Positions 9,530 to 19,573 are shown, counted from the stretch's first letter. The stretch is DNA of 64,000 bases from Desertivirga xinjiangensis (GCF_024436435.1 NZ_JAFMZP010000003.1:1-64000); one strand, 5' to 3'. Numbers and translations are program-made. The notes: a model not told the origin generated them from the sequence alone.

Positions 9530-10852
9530 TTGAAAAGTAAGGCTTATATATTAAAGTGCATTGAACTGGTTGAGGAAAAGATGAACTGGGGAAGTAACAA
9601 GGACTGGATAGATTACAACTTCCGGAGCCTAAGTGAGCAAATCTTCAAAGTTTCTAAAGTTTCCATTAGTGTTCGCACCTTAAAGAGAATATTTCGACAG
9701 GATACTGATTCTGAAGTTTTTTACGAACCTCAAATTGCTACTAAGAATGCCTTAGCTGTTTTTCTGGGTTATACCGACTGGGCGGCCTTCGTACTCACAC
9801 ATTTTCCAAGGGCAAAAGACCATCCGCAGGAAGAACATGAGTTACAGGAGAATCCTGAGCCGGAGGAAGCCCTCCAAGATTCACGGCAATCCGTTCATGA
9901 AACAAAGTCAAAGATACAGGGTAGACATCTTATATGGCTTGCTCCTGCTATCCTCATCCTGTTAACTCTTTTTGGTATCTATTTTTGGAAACCAGAGAAA
10001 GTGAACATAGAATTTACTGCTAAAAACATCATTGCCGACAATTACGCGTTTAAATACGACATTTCCTCAATATCATATAACACAGCTACTGTAGATCTTG
10101 ATTACACCGTATATAAAACACTAACAACTAAGAAAGGCGAATTTACTTATCCTTTCAAATTACCTGATTATTATAAAGTTAAACTAATTGTAGACGGAGA
10201 AATCCGGACACGAAAAGATATTCACATTCCTTCCAACGAATGGGTGTGTGTTCTTCAACAAAATCAAAAAGAACGTCTGATGAGCAATAAAGTGCTATAT
10301 AACCGGGAAGGAATTCTGCATTTTGCTAATTCAGAACTAGCCAGAATTAAAATAGACACAGCAGATGAATTCTGGCTCGACTTCAGAAATTTTAAAGATT
10401 TTGATATTGATGGAGATAATCTAATACTGGAGATAGATGTGAAAAATGATCAGAAAAGCGGGGGGATCGATTGTTTTGATACCAGTGTAGAATATATCGG
10501 CGAATCCGGGACGGGAAGAGTTAAACTGGTAAGACCGGGCTGTGCTAATTTCGCTGTCTTTGAATTTGGCGAAGTACGGTTCAACGGGAACTTCCATGAT
10601 CTTAGTCCGTTTGGGGCAGACCTTTCTAAATGGAACAAGGTAAAAATTGAGGTAGTGAATAAAAAGGTAAACGTTTTCCTGAACAATAAACTATCCTATA
10701 AAAACTCTTACAAACAGGCTATTGGAAATGTGAAAGGATTTAAGATCAAGTTTAAAGGCTCAGGATCGATGGACAATATCCGCGTATTTAATACGAAAAA
10801 GCAGTTGATATACCGCGAAGACTTTAATGGATTACCAGTAGAGCAGAGGTAG
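9530..10852 (+). CDS. Membrane-spanning putative one-component regulator with extracytoplasmic jelly-roll
   Basis: This 440-residue protein starts with TTG. That start is chosen because the following KSKAYILKCIELVEEK block belongs to a domain I recall at the N-terminus of many Bacteroidota proteins. Residues 1-92 form a helical, helix-turn-helix-like domain (LSEQIFKVSKVSISVRTLKRIF, then ALAVFLGYTDWAAF). A charged linker (93-132) leads to one membrane helix (about 134-153). Residues 155-440 look extracytoplasmic and beta-rich. The last 100 residues (WNKVKIEV, VNVFLNNK, IKFKGSGSMDNIRVFN) resemble the LamG/DUF1080 jelly-roll that binds glycans. Basic residues before the helix place the N-terminus inside the cell. 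A direct membrane-bound transcription regulator sensing glycans is my inference. It is the only regulator-like gene inside PUL1 and stands alone on the plus strand. Confidence 0.6.
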   Translation: MKSKAYILKCIELVEEKMNWGSNKDWIDYNFRSLSEQIFKVSKVSISVRTLKRIFRQDTDSEVFYEPQIATKNALAVFLGYTDWAAFVLTHFPRAKDHPQEEHELQENPEPEEALQDSRQSVHETKSKIQGRHLIWLAPAILILLTLFGIYFWKPEKVNIEFTAKNIIADNYAFKYDISSISYNTATVDLDYTVYKTLTTKKGEFTYPFKLPDYYKVKLIVDGEIRTRKDIHIPSNEWVCVLQQNQKERLMSNKVLYNREGILHFANSELARIKIDTADEFWLDFRNFKDFDIDGDNLILEIDVKNDQKSGGIDCFDTSVEYIGESGTGRVKLVRPGCANFAVFEFGEVRFNGNFHDLSPFGADLSKWNKVKIEVVNKKVNVFLNNKLSYKNSYKQAIGNVKGFKIKFKGSGSMDNIRVFNTKKQLIYREDFNGLPVEQR

Positions 10853-10874
10853 GAATGGCATCTATCCATTCCTA
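10850..10874. terminator. Inverted repeat between converging genes
   Basis: TAGGAATGG and CCATTCCTA form a perfect 9-bp stem with a 7-base loop, beginning at the stop codon of the regulator gene and lying before the converging GH55-like gene end. No T-tract follows on either strand, so termination efficiency is uncertain. Confidence 0.45.
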
Positions 10875-10886
10875 CAAAAGATGCAT

Positions 10887-12890
10887 CTATTTTTTGTTAT
10901 TTCCTCCGAAATAAAGAGGAATTATAATATTATTATCCCAACCCCTCAAGGGAAATTGATTCATAAAGACATCCCTTATTTCAGTCGCCTGAATGTCTCT
11001 TATCATGGGATTCCAGTTTCTGTTGGGTCCATTGGTACAAGCAACAATAGAAACAGAAGAATTGTCGTTCACAATACCTGGAGGATCAGGGTCCGCATCC
11101 CTGCCGAAGCGGTTGAGAACACCTCCAAGCATTTCAACTCTTGCTCCATTTTCCGCCTTCAGTATGGAAAACGTTTTTTCTGTTTTAAACCCGAAGATCC
11201 ATAACAAACTATTTTTTCCTGCATTAAACTGAAAGTGATCTGCTTTTTCATTATTTATAAATCTGGCATAAGCTGCTACATTTTCAATGACGCCTGCGAA
11301 TCTTGCAAAACCGTGCACGTTATTAGCAAAAACCTCTGTTCCGGGACTTTTTAAATCACTATCATAAGGATTTGCTCCGGAGCTTGTGCTCTCTAATACA
11401 AGATTACGCTTCGCCAGGTGTTTTATGGAACCACTGGCAAACTCCAGGTCTTTGATCAGGAGAATATTTGCGGATGCTTCGCCAATAATAAACTTAGCTC
11501 CTGCCGACTCGATCCGGGCATCACCGCCTATTAGTTGTTCAACTGATGCCGGAATCTTCACTTCTCCGTTTATTAAGTAGGAGTTCCTGGGAAAATAAAT
11601 CACCTTCTTGCCCGAATTAAAAGCCTTTTGCACGGCTTCCAGGTCGTCGGTTTTACCGTCGCCTACAGCTCCGAACTGGTCTACATTCGCCCAATCCGAA
11701 AACTTAGGTTTCCAGGCAACCAGGGGGTAGTCTTCAACTTTAATATTCAATGATCGGATCTTCACCTGCCGGCCTTCGATAGCAGAGGAGCTAAAGACAT
11801 TGTCGCTCACATACTCCTTTACGGGACTCGTTACGGCAATAGCTTTGCCTTGTCTATCTACCGCAACCTTGTAACCTCTAAACACCATATTTCTGACAAA
11901 TAATGAACCGGCGTCGATTCGAATACTTTCATTTCCCATATTAGTTTTAAACTCGCTATCCACAATTACCGCATGTGGTAAACGAGTGCCCTTAGCTTTA
12001 AGGTGTAACCCTATGGGGGCGCCGGAACTATATATCTTTCTTAGTGACGCTGACATACCAGCGACCTCAACAGTCGCCAAAGAAGAATTTTTGATACTAA
12101 TATATTCAATCGCAGGATGCGACTCTGTATCACCTTCAAGCATTATGCCTTTTCGAAAGCCTTCTATACTAATATTGCTGTAATAGCCATGGGCCGAACC
12201 AATACGTATATGCAGACCTATTTCGCCGCCTCCAATAATTTTTACATTGTCCAGCCGCGAGGTGTTTGCCCCGTAAAAATCAACACCTATAGCACCGGGA
12301 TTTCCCTGGCCTGTATTAATGGTGAAGTTCCTGAATTTAAAACCAGCAGGCGCATTATTAAATATAGTTGCCCTATCAAACCTGGAAAACGAAACGACCG
12401 GAAGGTTTGCTCCGGCTTTGAACGCCTCCAAATTATCTGCAAGCTTGATAATTACACTTTCCCTGCTTTGCCCAACCAACTTTAATCCCGCTGTACCCTC
12501 CCTTGCAGAGGAAACTTGATGCTTCTCACAATCTGGTACAGGATCGCCGGAATATACCAAAGGCTTTGTGACCAGATAAGTTCCGTTAGGAAAGTAGATG
12601 TGCCAGTACTCATGCCAACCACAAGGCTGGCCTGCTCTCCTTAACCGGTTAATTACCCAGTCCATTGCCGCAATAATCGCCTCAGAATCATCATTCTTAC
12701 CATCACCTTTGGCATTCTTGCTATAGATTCCCGCTTCTACCAGTTTTTTCACATTAATAAACCGCCCTCCGTTTTCCTTAAACATGGCAGCTGGGTACAC
12801 TTCATTTACTTTGATATTTCTATCTTGAGTAAATGCTTGCACTGGTAAGAGAATAGTGAATATTGCTATCGCAAAGAGCCTTATCATCAA
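10887..12890 (-). CDS. Exported double beta-helix protein, GH55/pectate-lyase-3-like
   Basis: This is a 667-residue protein with a signal peptide (about 1-21). Two pectate-lyase-3 type beta-helix modules follow, each opened by the diagnostic aspartate-rich motif: GDGKNDDSEAI near residue 62 and VGDGKTDDLEAV near 409. Each is followed by a strand such as YFPNGTYLV or YFPRNSYLI. Two such helices in one chain are typical of GH55 (exo/endo-beta-1,3-glucanase) and relatives. No clear GH55 catalytic residue could be assigned, so the activity could also be a lyase or another glycosidase. It follows SusD by 75 bp and ends the SusC-SusD operon, so it probably processes the imported glycan at the surface or in the periplasm. 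Confidence 0.75.
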   Translation of the reverse strand: MMIRLFAIAIFTILLPVQAFTQDRNIKVNEVYPAAMFKENGGRFINVKKLVEAGIYSKNAKGDGKNDDSEAIIAAMDWVINRLRRAGQPCGWHEYWHIYFPNGTYLVTKPLVYSGDPVPDCEKHQVSSAREGTAGLKLVGQSRESVIIKLADNLEAFKAGANLPVVSFSRFDRATIFNNAPAGFKFRNFTINTGQGNPGAIGVDFYGANTSRLDNVKIIGGGEIGLHIRIGSAHGYYSNISIEGFRKGIMLEGDTESHPAIEYISIKNSSLATVEVAGMSASLRKIYSSGAPIGLHLKAKGTRLPHAVIVDSEFKTNMGNESIRIDAGSLFVRNMVFRGYKVAVDRQGKAIAVTSPVKEYVSDNVFSSSAIEGRQVKIRSLNIKVEDYPLVAWKPKFSDWANVDQFGAVGDGKTDDLEAVQKAFNSGKKVIYFPRNSYLINGEVKIPASVEQLIGGDARIESAGAKFIIGEASANILLIKDLEFASGSIKHLAKRNLVLESTSSGANPYDSDLKSPGTEVFANNVHGFARFAGVIENVAAYARFINNEKADHFQFNAGKNSLLWIFGFKTEKTFSILKAENGARVEMLGGVLNRFGRDADPDPPGIVNDNSSVSIVACTNGPNRNWNPMIRDIQATEIRDVFMNQFPLRGWDNNIIIPLYFGGNNKK

Positions 12891-12965
12891 TCGAAGTATT
12901 TCTGTTAAAAATAAACCGGCACATCTATATAGAAAATGCCGGTCAACTAGCCAATAAATAATTAG

Positions 12966-14390
12966 TTATTTATAATCTGTATTCTGTTCTAATTTTGGGT
13001 TTCTGTTCCGCTCTCGCTGAGGGATCGGCCAAACGGTTCTGAAGGTTGGAATACCAAGAACTGCTTCTGCCCGATTGTTCCGTTTTAAATCCATCCACCT
13101 ATGCCCCTCAAAGGCTAGCTCTAAAAAGCGTTCATTTTCTATGGCAGCTGTAAGGTCAAAGTTCTTAGCAATATCAGATGCGTTCGGGTAGTCATATACC
13201 GAAGGTGTGGTTAGTGGAACATTGAAAGCTCTCCTTCTGATAGTATTCAAATCAGCAATAGCCGCTGCAGTTTCCCCTAGTTTATTCAATGCCTCTGCTC
13301 TTATTAGTATAATATCGGCAAGCCTGAGGGCAATAATATTAGGATCTTCATTAGAGTTACTGCGATTATGTTTTTTAACATAGGGCTGCCCTGCTGTTTT
13401 AAATTGCGGAGTGGTACTAACTGCGATAGAAGCATCCTTTCGGATATCTCCCGGATCGAATGCATCTTGAATTTTTTGAGAGGGAACAATTTGGTATTGA
13501 CCTCCGACTGTAGTCGACTGGTTTGATTGTGGCATGAAACGGCTGTGTAATCCATGTCCCTCTGATGTAGAACTCACAAATTGCACTTCCCAAATCGCTT
13601 CAGATGTGTTTCTTCCCGCGGGCGTAAACATGTTAGTATAATTAGTAGCACCAGTTACAAGCGTGTAAAGTGGATTATTAATTACTTCAGTAGCTTTGTC
13701 TGCCGCTTTTCGATATTCTTTTGTTGTCAGGTAAACCTTCGCAAGAAGTGCTTTAGCTGCTCCTTTAGTTGCGCGACCTCTGGTCTGTATTGCATCGCTA
13801 AAGGAATTTGGGATATTTGTTTCGGCATCTGCCAGGTCCGAAGATATTTGAGAATATACCTCTGCAACAGTACTTTTGGGTATGGTAAAATCTACATTAA
13901 AAGACTCATAGGGTTTAACAACTATGGGCACCCCCCCATAGCCATTCACGAGATTATAATAAAAATAAGCTCTTAAAAATTTTGCCTCAGCTACAATTTC
14001 AGCCTTTTCTTCTTCTGTAAACGCTTTGTCATTTATTCCGGGAACCCGGGAAATGATATCATTTACCCTGTGCATGCCCGAGTAATTGAACTGCCAATAA
14101 GCTTCTACCTGAGTGTTGTCTACCGTTAAGTTGTGCGCATTAAACTGCAGATAGCCATCGGCTGCATTATTGAAAGTTACTTCGTCGGTTGATGCGACAT
14201 AAGCCAGTGGGTTATAAAGGGCGAGACTTTGAACGCGGTCATAAACACCAATTATTGCAGAAACTGCATCGGCCTGCGTTTTCCAGTAATTTGATTCTGC
14301 AATCCGGTCCTCCGGTTCCTGGTGGATAACGTCGCAGGAGAACAATAAACAGAGACCGGTGGCTAATAATATTTTATTGAAAGTTTTCAT
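12966..14390 (-). CDS. SusD/RagB-family glycan-binding lipoprotein (PUL1)
   Basis: This 474-residue SusD homologue has a lipoprotein signal ending in LLFSCD, so the mature protein is anchored by Cys19 and probably faces outward as the lid of the SusC channel. Typical family features are the N-terminal ESNYWKTQADAVSAIIGVY block, a TPR-like helical body (KAEFLRAYFYYNLVNGYGGVPIV) and the C-terminal signature RLADIILIRAEALNK, ENERFLELAFEGHRWMDLKR, ending in WPIPQRERNRNPKLEQN. It lies 19 bp after its SusC partner. The bound sugar cannot be deduced from the sequence. Confidence 0.95.
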   Translation of the reverse strand: MKTFNKILLATGLCLLFSCDVIHQEPEDRIAESNYWKTQADAVSAIIGVYDRVQSLALYNPLAYVASTDEVTFNNAADGYLQFNAHNLTVDNTQVEAYWQFNYSGMHRVNDIISRVPGINDKAFTEEEKAEIVAEAKFLRAYFYYNLVNGYGGVPIVVKPYESFNVDFTIPKSTVAEVYSQISSDLADAETNIPNSFSDAIQTRGRATKGAAKALLAKVYLTTKEYRKAADKATEVINNPLYTLVTGATNYTNMFTPAGRNTSEAIWEVQFVSSTSEGHGLHSRFMPQSNQSTTVGGQYQIVPSQKIQDAFDPGDIRKDASIAVSTTPQFKTAGQPYVKKHNRSNSNEDPNIIALRLADIILIRAEALNKLGETAAAIADLNTIRRRAFNVPLTTPSVYDYPNASDIAKNFDLTAAIENERFLELAFEGHRWMDLKRNNRAEAVLGIPTFRTVWPIPQRERNRNPKLEQNTDYK

Positions 14391-14409
14391 GTTAGTCTAA
14401 TTAATTTGT

Positions 14410-17400
14410 TTAAAACCCTACGTTTAATCCCATCATAATTGTCCGTGGCTGTGGTTGAGTTGCCCAGTCGATACCTAACTGTGAGTTTTTAACCTGTTGG
14501 TTCTGAGATTCAGGATCGTATCCTGAATATTTGGTGAACAGCAGGAGGTTTTGTCCACTTACGTAAAACCTTGCATTACCTATCCTTAATTTTTTAGTTA
14601 GAGCAGAAGACAGGTTGTATCCCAGAGTTACATTTTTCAAGCGGAGGAAACTGCCATCCTCTATAAAACGCTGAGATACTTCACCGTTTGTACGACCGTC
14701 TGCTCCGGCAGGATCGTCGTAAATTGCTCTAGGCACGTCGGTAATACGATTTTGAGGAGTCCAACGGCGTAGTGTATTAGTAGTACCGTTATTTTCGCGG
14801 TTCATTCTTTCCAAAAGATTGCGGGTTTGATTATAGACATCATTCCCGAAAGACCATTGAAAAAACACGCTTAGATCAACACCTTTGTAGCTAAAGTTAT
14901 TGGTAAAACCACCCGAATGCTTAGGCAGGGCGTTTCCTAGAATCTGTCGGTCTAATGTGGTAATGATGCCGTCTTTGTTTAAATCCTCATACATCATATC
15001 TCCTGTGTTCGGATCCACACCCAGACTACGGTAACCAAAAAATGAACCTACAGATTCTCCAACCCTGAATATGCTTGTTGGATTTGTAGTGTTGAATGCA
15101 TTAGGCAACGCTTCAGTAAAATCAGCGCTGCTTGGATCTCCTTCTACTGTTGTAGGCAGGTAGGTAATCTTATTTCTGTTAAATGAAATATTGAAATCAG
15201 TGCTCCATTTAAAGGCATTTACAAAGTTCCTTGTAATGACTGCCACTTCCAGACCCCGGTTCTCCAGATTTCCAATATTGGCGCCAAAAGTTCTGTTAAA
15301 ACCGGAGGTGTAAGGAATTTCCAATTTAAAGATCAGTTTGTCTGTCGCTTTCTTGTATACATCTGCAACAACTGAGATCCGATTATTAAACAAGCTAAAA
15401 TCTAATCCTATATCTGTTTGCGTAGTACTTTCCCAGCTTAAATCAGCGTTAGTCAAACTACCTGCGCTGATTCCTGGCAACGTACCGTAGTTGCTTCCAA
15501 CACTATAAGTTGCCAGCGAAGGAAAATCGCTTCCCAATCCTTCCTGATTGCCCGTTACACCAATACTGGCACGCAATTTAAGCTCGCTGAACAATTTTGA
15601 GTCCTCCATAAATTTTTCCTCGCTGATGTTCCAACCACCAGAAATTGAAGGGAAATAACCAAACTTATTGTTTTTTCCGAACCTGGATGACCCATCAGCC
15701 CGTATAGCAGCCTGTAACATAAATCTGTCCATATAATTATAAGTGGTACGGGCAAAGTAAGAGGCCAGCCCCCATTTCGAGCGCAGATCTAATGCCTGAG
15801 TTCGGGTAGAAAAACCACTTACAGACTGTATTACATCAGTGGAATTGGTAGTTCCTGCAGCTCCAATCTTTCGCAAAGCAGACTCCTGAAGACTCTGCCC
15901 GAGCAATGCACTGAACTTATGATTTTTTGCTACCGTTCCGGAATAAGTAAGTGTATTTTCATTATTCCACAACATTACAGAATAGACGCTGGCACTCCCT
16001 GAAGCAGGGTTTGATGGTGCATTGATTTCTCTTGACTGGTACCTGTCGTCTGTAACACTTAAATTATCAAACCCGAAAGTAGTTTTGAAAGTAAGATCTT
16101 TAAGCAGCTTATATTCTCCAAACACATTTCCCACGTAACGATTTGTATTAGAAACATAGCGCAGTGTATTTGCCAGCATTACCGGGTTCAACCTGTTCAA
16201 AGCATCTCTATAATAAGTGCCGTCTGGGTTATAAATAGGATTATTAGGATTTTGGATAAGAGCTAAAGCAAGAATGGACTGACCAGAAAAACTATTGTCT
16301 CTCCGGTTATTTTTGGAAAAATTACCTGTTAAATTGACACCTAACTTCAATTTATCGGTTGCCTTAAAATCGTAGTTGATACGACCGTTAAACCTTTTGA
16401 AACGCTGACCAATTATGGTACCTGTTTGATCAAAATAGCCGGCAGACACGTAATGAGAGGTTTTGTTGGTGCCACCCGCTACAGATACGTTGAAGTTAGA
16501 AATAGGAGCACTCTGGAATACTGCATCCTGCCAGTTAGTCGTGTTTCCTGTTCTTACAATCCGGTCATCGTTAGCAATATTGATATTATACGGAGGAGGA
16601 TTATTTCTGGCGTTTGCTCTCGCTTCTTCAATCATGTCGACATATTGGTCTCCAGTTAGCAGATCTAATCTCCGGGTTACAGTAGCCACACCAGAATACA
16701 TATTAAAATTAAATCTGGATCTTCCCTGCTTGCCTTTTTTAGTAGTGATCAGGATTACCCCATTTCCAGCTCTGGAACCATATAACGATGCTGCAGCCGC
16801 ATCTTTTAAAACTTCAATTGACTCAATATCATTCATATTGATATCGTTCTGCGTGGTAATACGCTGCCCGTCGGTTTGCATCGGACCTTCTCCTGCAGCA
16901 ATATTGTTCATGGGGACACCATCAATCACATACAAGGGCCTGTTTTCTCCAAATAGCGATCCATTTCCCCTGATACGAATGTAGGTTTCATCTCCCGGAG
17001 CACCCGAATTTTGAACTACCTGTACTCCGGGTGCCTTACCCTGTAGCGCTGCATCTAAATTAGTTACCGGAACGTTTGCAATATCTTTTCCCTTAACACT
17101 TGCGATAGATGCAGTTACTTCCTTTCGGTTTTGCGTTCCATAAGCTACAACAACAACCTCATTTAGTGATTTTGAATCAGCTTTTAAAACGACGTTTAAT
17201 ACTTTGTTTTGCCCAACCTTATGCTCCTGGCTTGCATACCCCAGGAAGGAGAATACCAGAGTTGAATTCTCACTGGGAGCCTGAATCGTAAACATACCAT
17301 TCACATCTGTACGGGTGCTGATAACGGTGCCTTTAACTATGATAGTTACTCCCGGCAAGGGTTCGCCCGACGCTTCTTTTACACTTCCAGTAACCCTGAA

Positions 17401-17487
17401 AAATTGGGGTGATCCCTGAGCTTTGACGTTTATGTCCATCAGAGTTAGCAGAGAAAATAGCAGTACGTAGAAACTCTTAAATTTCAT
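14410..17487 (-). CDS. SusC/RagA-family TonB-dependent outer-membrane transporter (PUL1)
   Basis: This is a 1025-residue TonB-dependent receptor importing oligosaccharides with its SusD partner. Order of parts: signal peptide (1-23), carboxypeptidase-regulatory-like domain (about 30-110), a segment with NEVVVVAYGTQ typical of the region before the plug, the plug (about 120-225, with YVIDGVPMNNI and SIEVLKDAAAASLYGSRAGNGVI) and a 22-strand barrel ending in an aromatic residue (MMGLNVGF). It has no STN signalling domain, unlike the SusC at 36733, so it is not expected to talk to an anti-sigma factor. A TTTG-N19-TATGCTAA promoter (17651-17681) and the shared operator (17687-17718) sit about 165-230 bp upstream. 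Confidence 0.96.
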   Translation of the reverse strand: MKFKSFYVLLFSLLTLMDINVKAQGSPQFFRVTGSVKEASGEPLPGVTIIVKGTVISTRTDVNGMFTIQAPSENSTLVFSFLGYASQEHKVGQNKVLNVVLKADSKSLNEVVVVAYGTQNRKEVTASIASVKGKDIANVPVTNLDAALQGKAPGVQVVQNSGAPGDETYIRIRGNGSLFGENRPLYVIDGVPMNNIAAGEGPMQTDGQRITTQNDINMNDIESIEVLKDAAAASLYGSRAGNGVILITTKKGKQGRSRFNFNMYSGVATVTRRLDLLTGDQYVDMIEEARANARNNPPPYNINIANDDRIVRTGNTTNWQDAVFQSAPISNFNVSVAGGTNKTSHYVSAGYFDQTGTIIGQRFKRFNGRINYDFKATDKLKLGVNLTGNFSKNNRRDNSFSGQSILALALIQNPNNPIYNPDGTYYRDALNRLNPVMLANTLRYVSNTNRYVGNVFGEYKLLKDLTFKTTFGFDNLSVTDDRYQSREINAPSNPASGSASVYSVMLWNNENTLTYSGTVAKNHKFSALLGQSLQESALRKIGAAGTTNSTDVIQSVSGFSTRTQALDLRSKWGLASYFARTTYNYMDRFMLQAAIRADGSSRFGKNNKFGYFPSISGGWNISEEKFMEDSKLFSELKLRASIGVTGNQEGLGSDFPSLATYSVGSNYGTLPGISAGSLTNADLSWESTTQTDIGLDFSLFNNRISVVADVYKKATDKLIFKLEIPYTSGFNRTFGANIGNLENRGLEVAVITRNFVNAFKWSTDFNISFNRNKITYLPTTVEGDPSSADFTEALPNAFNTTNPTSIFRVGESVGSFFGYRSLGVDPNTGDMMYEDLNKDGIITTLDRQILGNALPKHSGGFTNNFSYKGVDLSVFFQWSFGNDVYNQTRNLLERMNRENNGTTNTLRRWTPQNRITDVPRAIYDDPAGADGRTNGEVSQRFIEDGSFLRLKNVTLGYNLSSALTKKLRIGNARFYVSGQNLLLFTKYSGYDPESQNQQVKNSQLGIDWATQPQPRTIMMGLNVGF

Positions 17488-17650
17488 CTTAATTTGGTTA
17501 ATTGGTTCTCTAAAAATACTTCTGGTTTTACCAGATGCCTAGCTTACAAAAGCGGAGCCTTGAACGTGCGCTTTAATTTGGTTCTTGTTTATAAATTACA
17601 TCTCGCTCTTTATGAGCCTTTCCGGAAAACGATGTTATTCAACAAATTTG

Positions 17651-17681
17651 TTAGCATAAAATTACAGTACAATCTGGCAAA
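17651..17681 (-). promoter_or_regulatory. Putative susC operon promoter (PUL1)
   Basis: On the minus strand TTTG (17681-17678) is followed after 19 bases by TATGCTAA (17658-17651). This fits the Bacteroidota -33/-7 spacing with an imperfect -7 box, as expected for an activated promoter. The shared operator lies a few bases upstream of the -33 element, where an activator would sit. Confidence 0.5.
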
Positions 17682-17686
17682 TTTCT

Positions 17687-17718
17687 CGGACAAAGTCGGG
17701 CAAACATGCGCGTTGCAC
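17687..17718 (-). promoter_or_regulatory. PUL1 shared operator, copy 2
   Basis: CGGACAAAGTCGGGCA followed five bases later by GCGC; the CAAAG starts at 17691. The 12-base core matches copies 1 and 3 except for the W position. It lies about 200 bp before the SusC start codon and directly upstream of the putative -33 box. Confidence 0.72.
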
Positions 17719-17764
17719 TATTCAGAGCACTTTTTATGGTCTATATAGTTCTCAACCTGTTTTC

Positions 17765-17790
17765 TTCCCTTTATTGATTATTAAAGGGAA
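17765..17790. terminator. Weak inverted repeat in the GH30-SusC gap
   Basis: TTCCCTTT and AAAGGGAA form an 8-bp stem with a 10-base AT-rich loop. It lies about 290 bp beyond the stop of the GH30 gene and has no T-tract, so a terminator role is only a guess. The rest of the 17719-18082 gap contains no gene or motif I recognise. Confidence 0.25.
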
Positions 17791-18082
17791 ACGTACAATT
17801 AAAATTCGCGATTTATGGACTTGATATCTTCATTTAATTTAGGATCGAAAAGTTGAATACTTCAATAGTACAAGCCTATTTAAAAGCAGAATCTGCCCTT
17901 CTATGCCCCGGCTACCTTAGTGTTACCAATTTGTGAAACTACTTATATTAAAATTTTTGGACGGAAATAGACACATCAATCCACAGTAATCAATGTAATT
18001 GCAGTAGACTTGAATATAAAGGAGATTTTTGAGCGTGATGGAAGTTTGGACAGGCAGGAAAAACAAGACTTTGGAAAAGGGA

Positions 18083-19573
18083 TTAATCAGCTGATTCTAT
18101 CCAGAATTCAATGCTTAGATCAGGAAGCGTGGTCTTAAAGGATTGACCAGGTAAATCGGCTATGTAGACGTTTCGACTTGTAGGCGTATATCGGTAACCT
18201 TTGAAAGTTTTGGATGAACCCGTTTTTATCTGGAAGGTAAATGGGGCTCCAGACCGATTGGTAAGGACAATTGTCATTTGTCCCCCTGGCGTTTTGAAAG
18301 CGAGAATTCGATTATCATCCCGCACTTTATCTTCTTCCACATTATATCGTACCGAATTCCAGGGCATATACTTTAGAAAACCCGCAAGTGCATTAAAATT
18401 TTGGCTATTGTATTGCCAATGCCCTTTCCTGATGCCAGAAAACTTCGAAAAATCATTATCGTTTTCCGGGCGCCAAAATCCAAGGCAATAACCGGACGCC
18501 TCTGCATTGGTAGTAGGCTTTAATGCATGAAGCCAGAACCAGGTAGGAGAGTTTACAAAAACAAGCCAGTTCATCAGATTCTGAGCCCTGTTGATACACA
18601 AAGTATCCGAAGTGGGCCGTTGGTATTCAAACTCATTCTGGTAGACAGGCTTAACGAAGGTGTTCGTCTTATATAACTCGCTTTCCCTTATTATCTGGTT
18701 AGAATTAGAGCCTACCCTATGATACACCCAGGCATCCACGTAACTTAGCAAAGTTGGATCGGTCTGTATCTGCTTTCCAATCTCTCCCGAATTGCCATTC
18801 CATGTCTCGGCCATAATTAGGGCTTCTGGTGCCGCTTCCTTAATTTTTGGTGCTACCTTTTTCAGCACCTTGCAGTACATATCTGCTGGGTAGTAGCAAT
18901 GAGAGTAAGCCTGAGGTGCTTTCCCTAGCGTAAGGTTGCCGAGTGTTTTGATGGAAGGCTCATTTTGCAAACCCCACATCGATATTTTTAGGCCTTCCTT
19001 TTTCAAATAGAGGATATCATCTCGCAAAGCATTACCAAAATCATTCAGAAAACTCTGATTGTATTGTTTCAAACTTCCGCCAAGATAGCTATTAGTAGAC
19101 TTCCAGTAAGGTGCCGGGGACCAGTATTCCATTGAGATTCCCTCTATCCCAGATTTTACTATCAGCTCCTTCAAATCTTTCAACTGGCCTGGATATCGCT
19201 CAACCATTCGCGACTTTGTAGAATCAAGACCTCGGAAATACAGGCCCATGGCTAGACGGCAGTAACGGAAGCCTTTAAGCAAATCCCGGTAAAATCGTTC
19301 CCGTTCGGCATCTACAAGATTGTTAGGTATTGCAATAACTTCCTCGGGCAGCCCAGTATTTCCCGACCCTATCGCATCATTTTGAATCTCAACACCAAGC
19401 CCCCATATCACTTGTTGTGGCTGATCGGTCTTCAGTCTGTACTTTCCCGAACGCTCCTGCCCCCGCAATTGGGTATTGCAAACAATCAGCAATAGAAAGA
19501 AGGCAGCTCCAAGTGTTGCTGGTCCTTTGATAATGTTTTTCAATGCCTGCCGGCGGCTGTTTTCCTTCTTCAT
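18083..19573 (-). CDS. GH30-family glycoside hydrolase
   Basis: This 496-residue protein has an N-terminal export signal with a basic start (about 1-39, ending in LRGQ). It is a (beta/alpha)8 barrel with the GH30 side beta-domain at the C-terminus. The acid/base glutamate is E205 in GLQNEPS and the nucleophile is E314 in YQNEFEYQ; both lie at barrel-strand ends as known for clan GH-A. The core motif WGLGVEIQ near 57 corresponds to the GH30 'GfGg' start. GH30 subfamilies act on beta-1,6-glucan, xylan, glucosylceramide or beta-fucosides, and I cannot choose between them. The start overlaps the stop of the MFS gene by 4 bp (ATGA), indicating translational coupling. Confidence 0.88.
   Translation of the reverse strand: MKKENSRRQALKNIIKGPATLGAAFFLLLIVCNTQLRGQERSGKYRLKTDQPQQVIWGLGVEIQNDAIGSGNTGLPEEVIAIPNNLVDAERERFYRDLLKGFRYCRLAMGLYFRGLDSTKSRMVERYPGQLKDLKELIVKSGIEGISMEYWSPAPYWKSTNSYLGGSLKQYNQSFLNDFGNALRDDILYLKKEGLKISMWGLQNEPSIKTLGNLTLGKAPQAYSHCYYPADMYCKVLKKVAPKIKEAAPEALIMAETWNGNSGEIGKQIQTDPTLLSYVDAWVYHRVGSNSNQIIRESELYKTNTFVKPVYQNEFEYQRPTSDTLCINRAQNLMNWLVFVNSPTWFWLHALKPTTNAEASGYCLGFWRPENDNDFSKFSGIRKGHWQYNSQNFNALAGFLKYMPWNSVRYNVEEDKVRDDNRILAFKTPGGQMTIVLTNRSGAPFTFQIKTGSSKTFKGYRYTPTSRNVYIADLPGQSFKTTLPDLSIEFWIESAD

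Noticed and set aside
16463-16984. Long plus-strand open frame (173 codons) opposite the PUL1 susC gene.
   Set aside because: It is a shadow of the susC reading frame with no promoter and no protein-like pattern.
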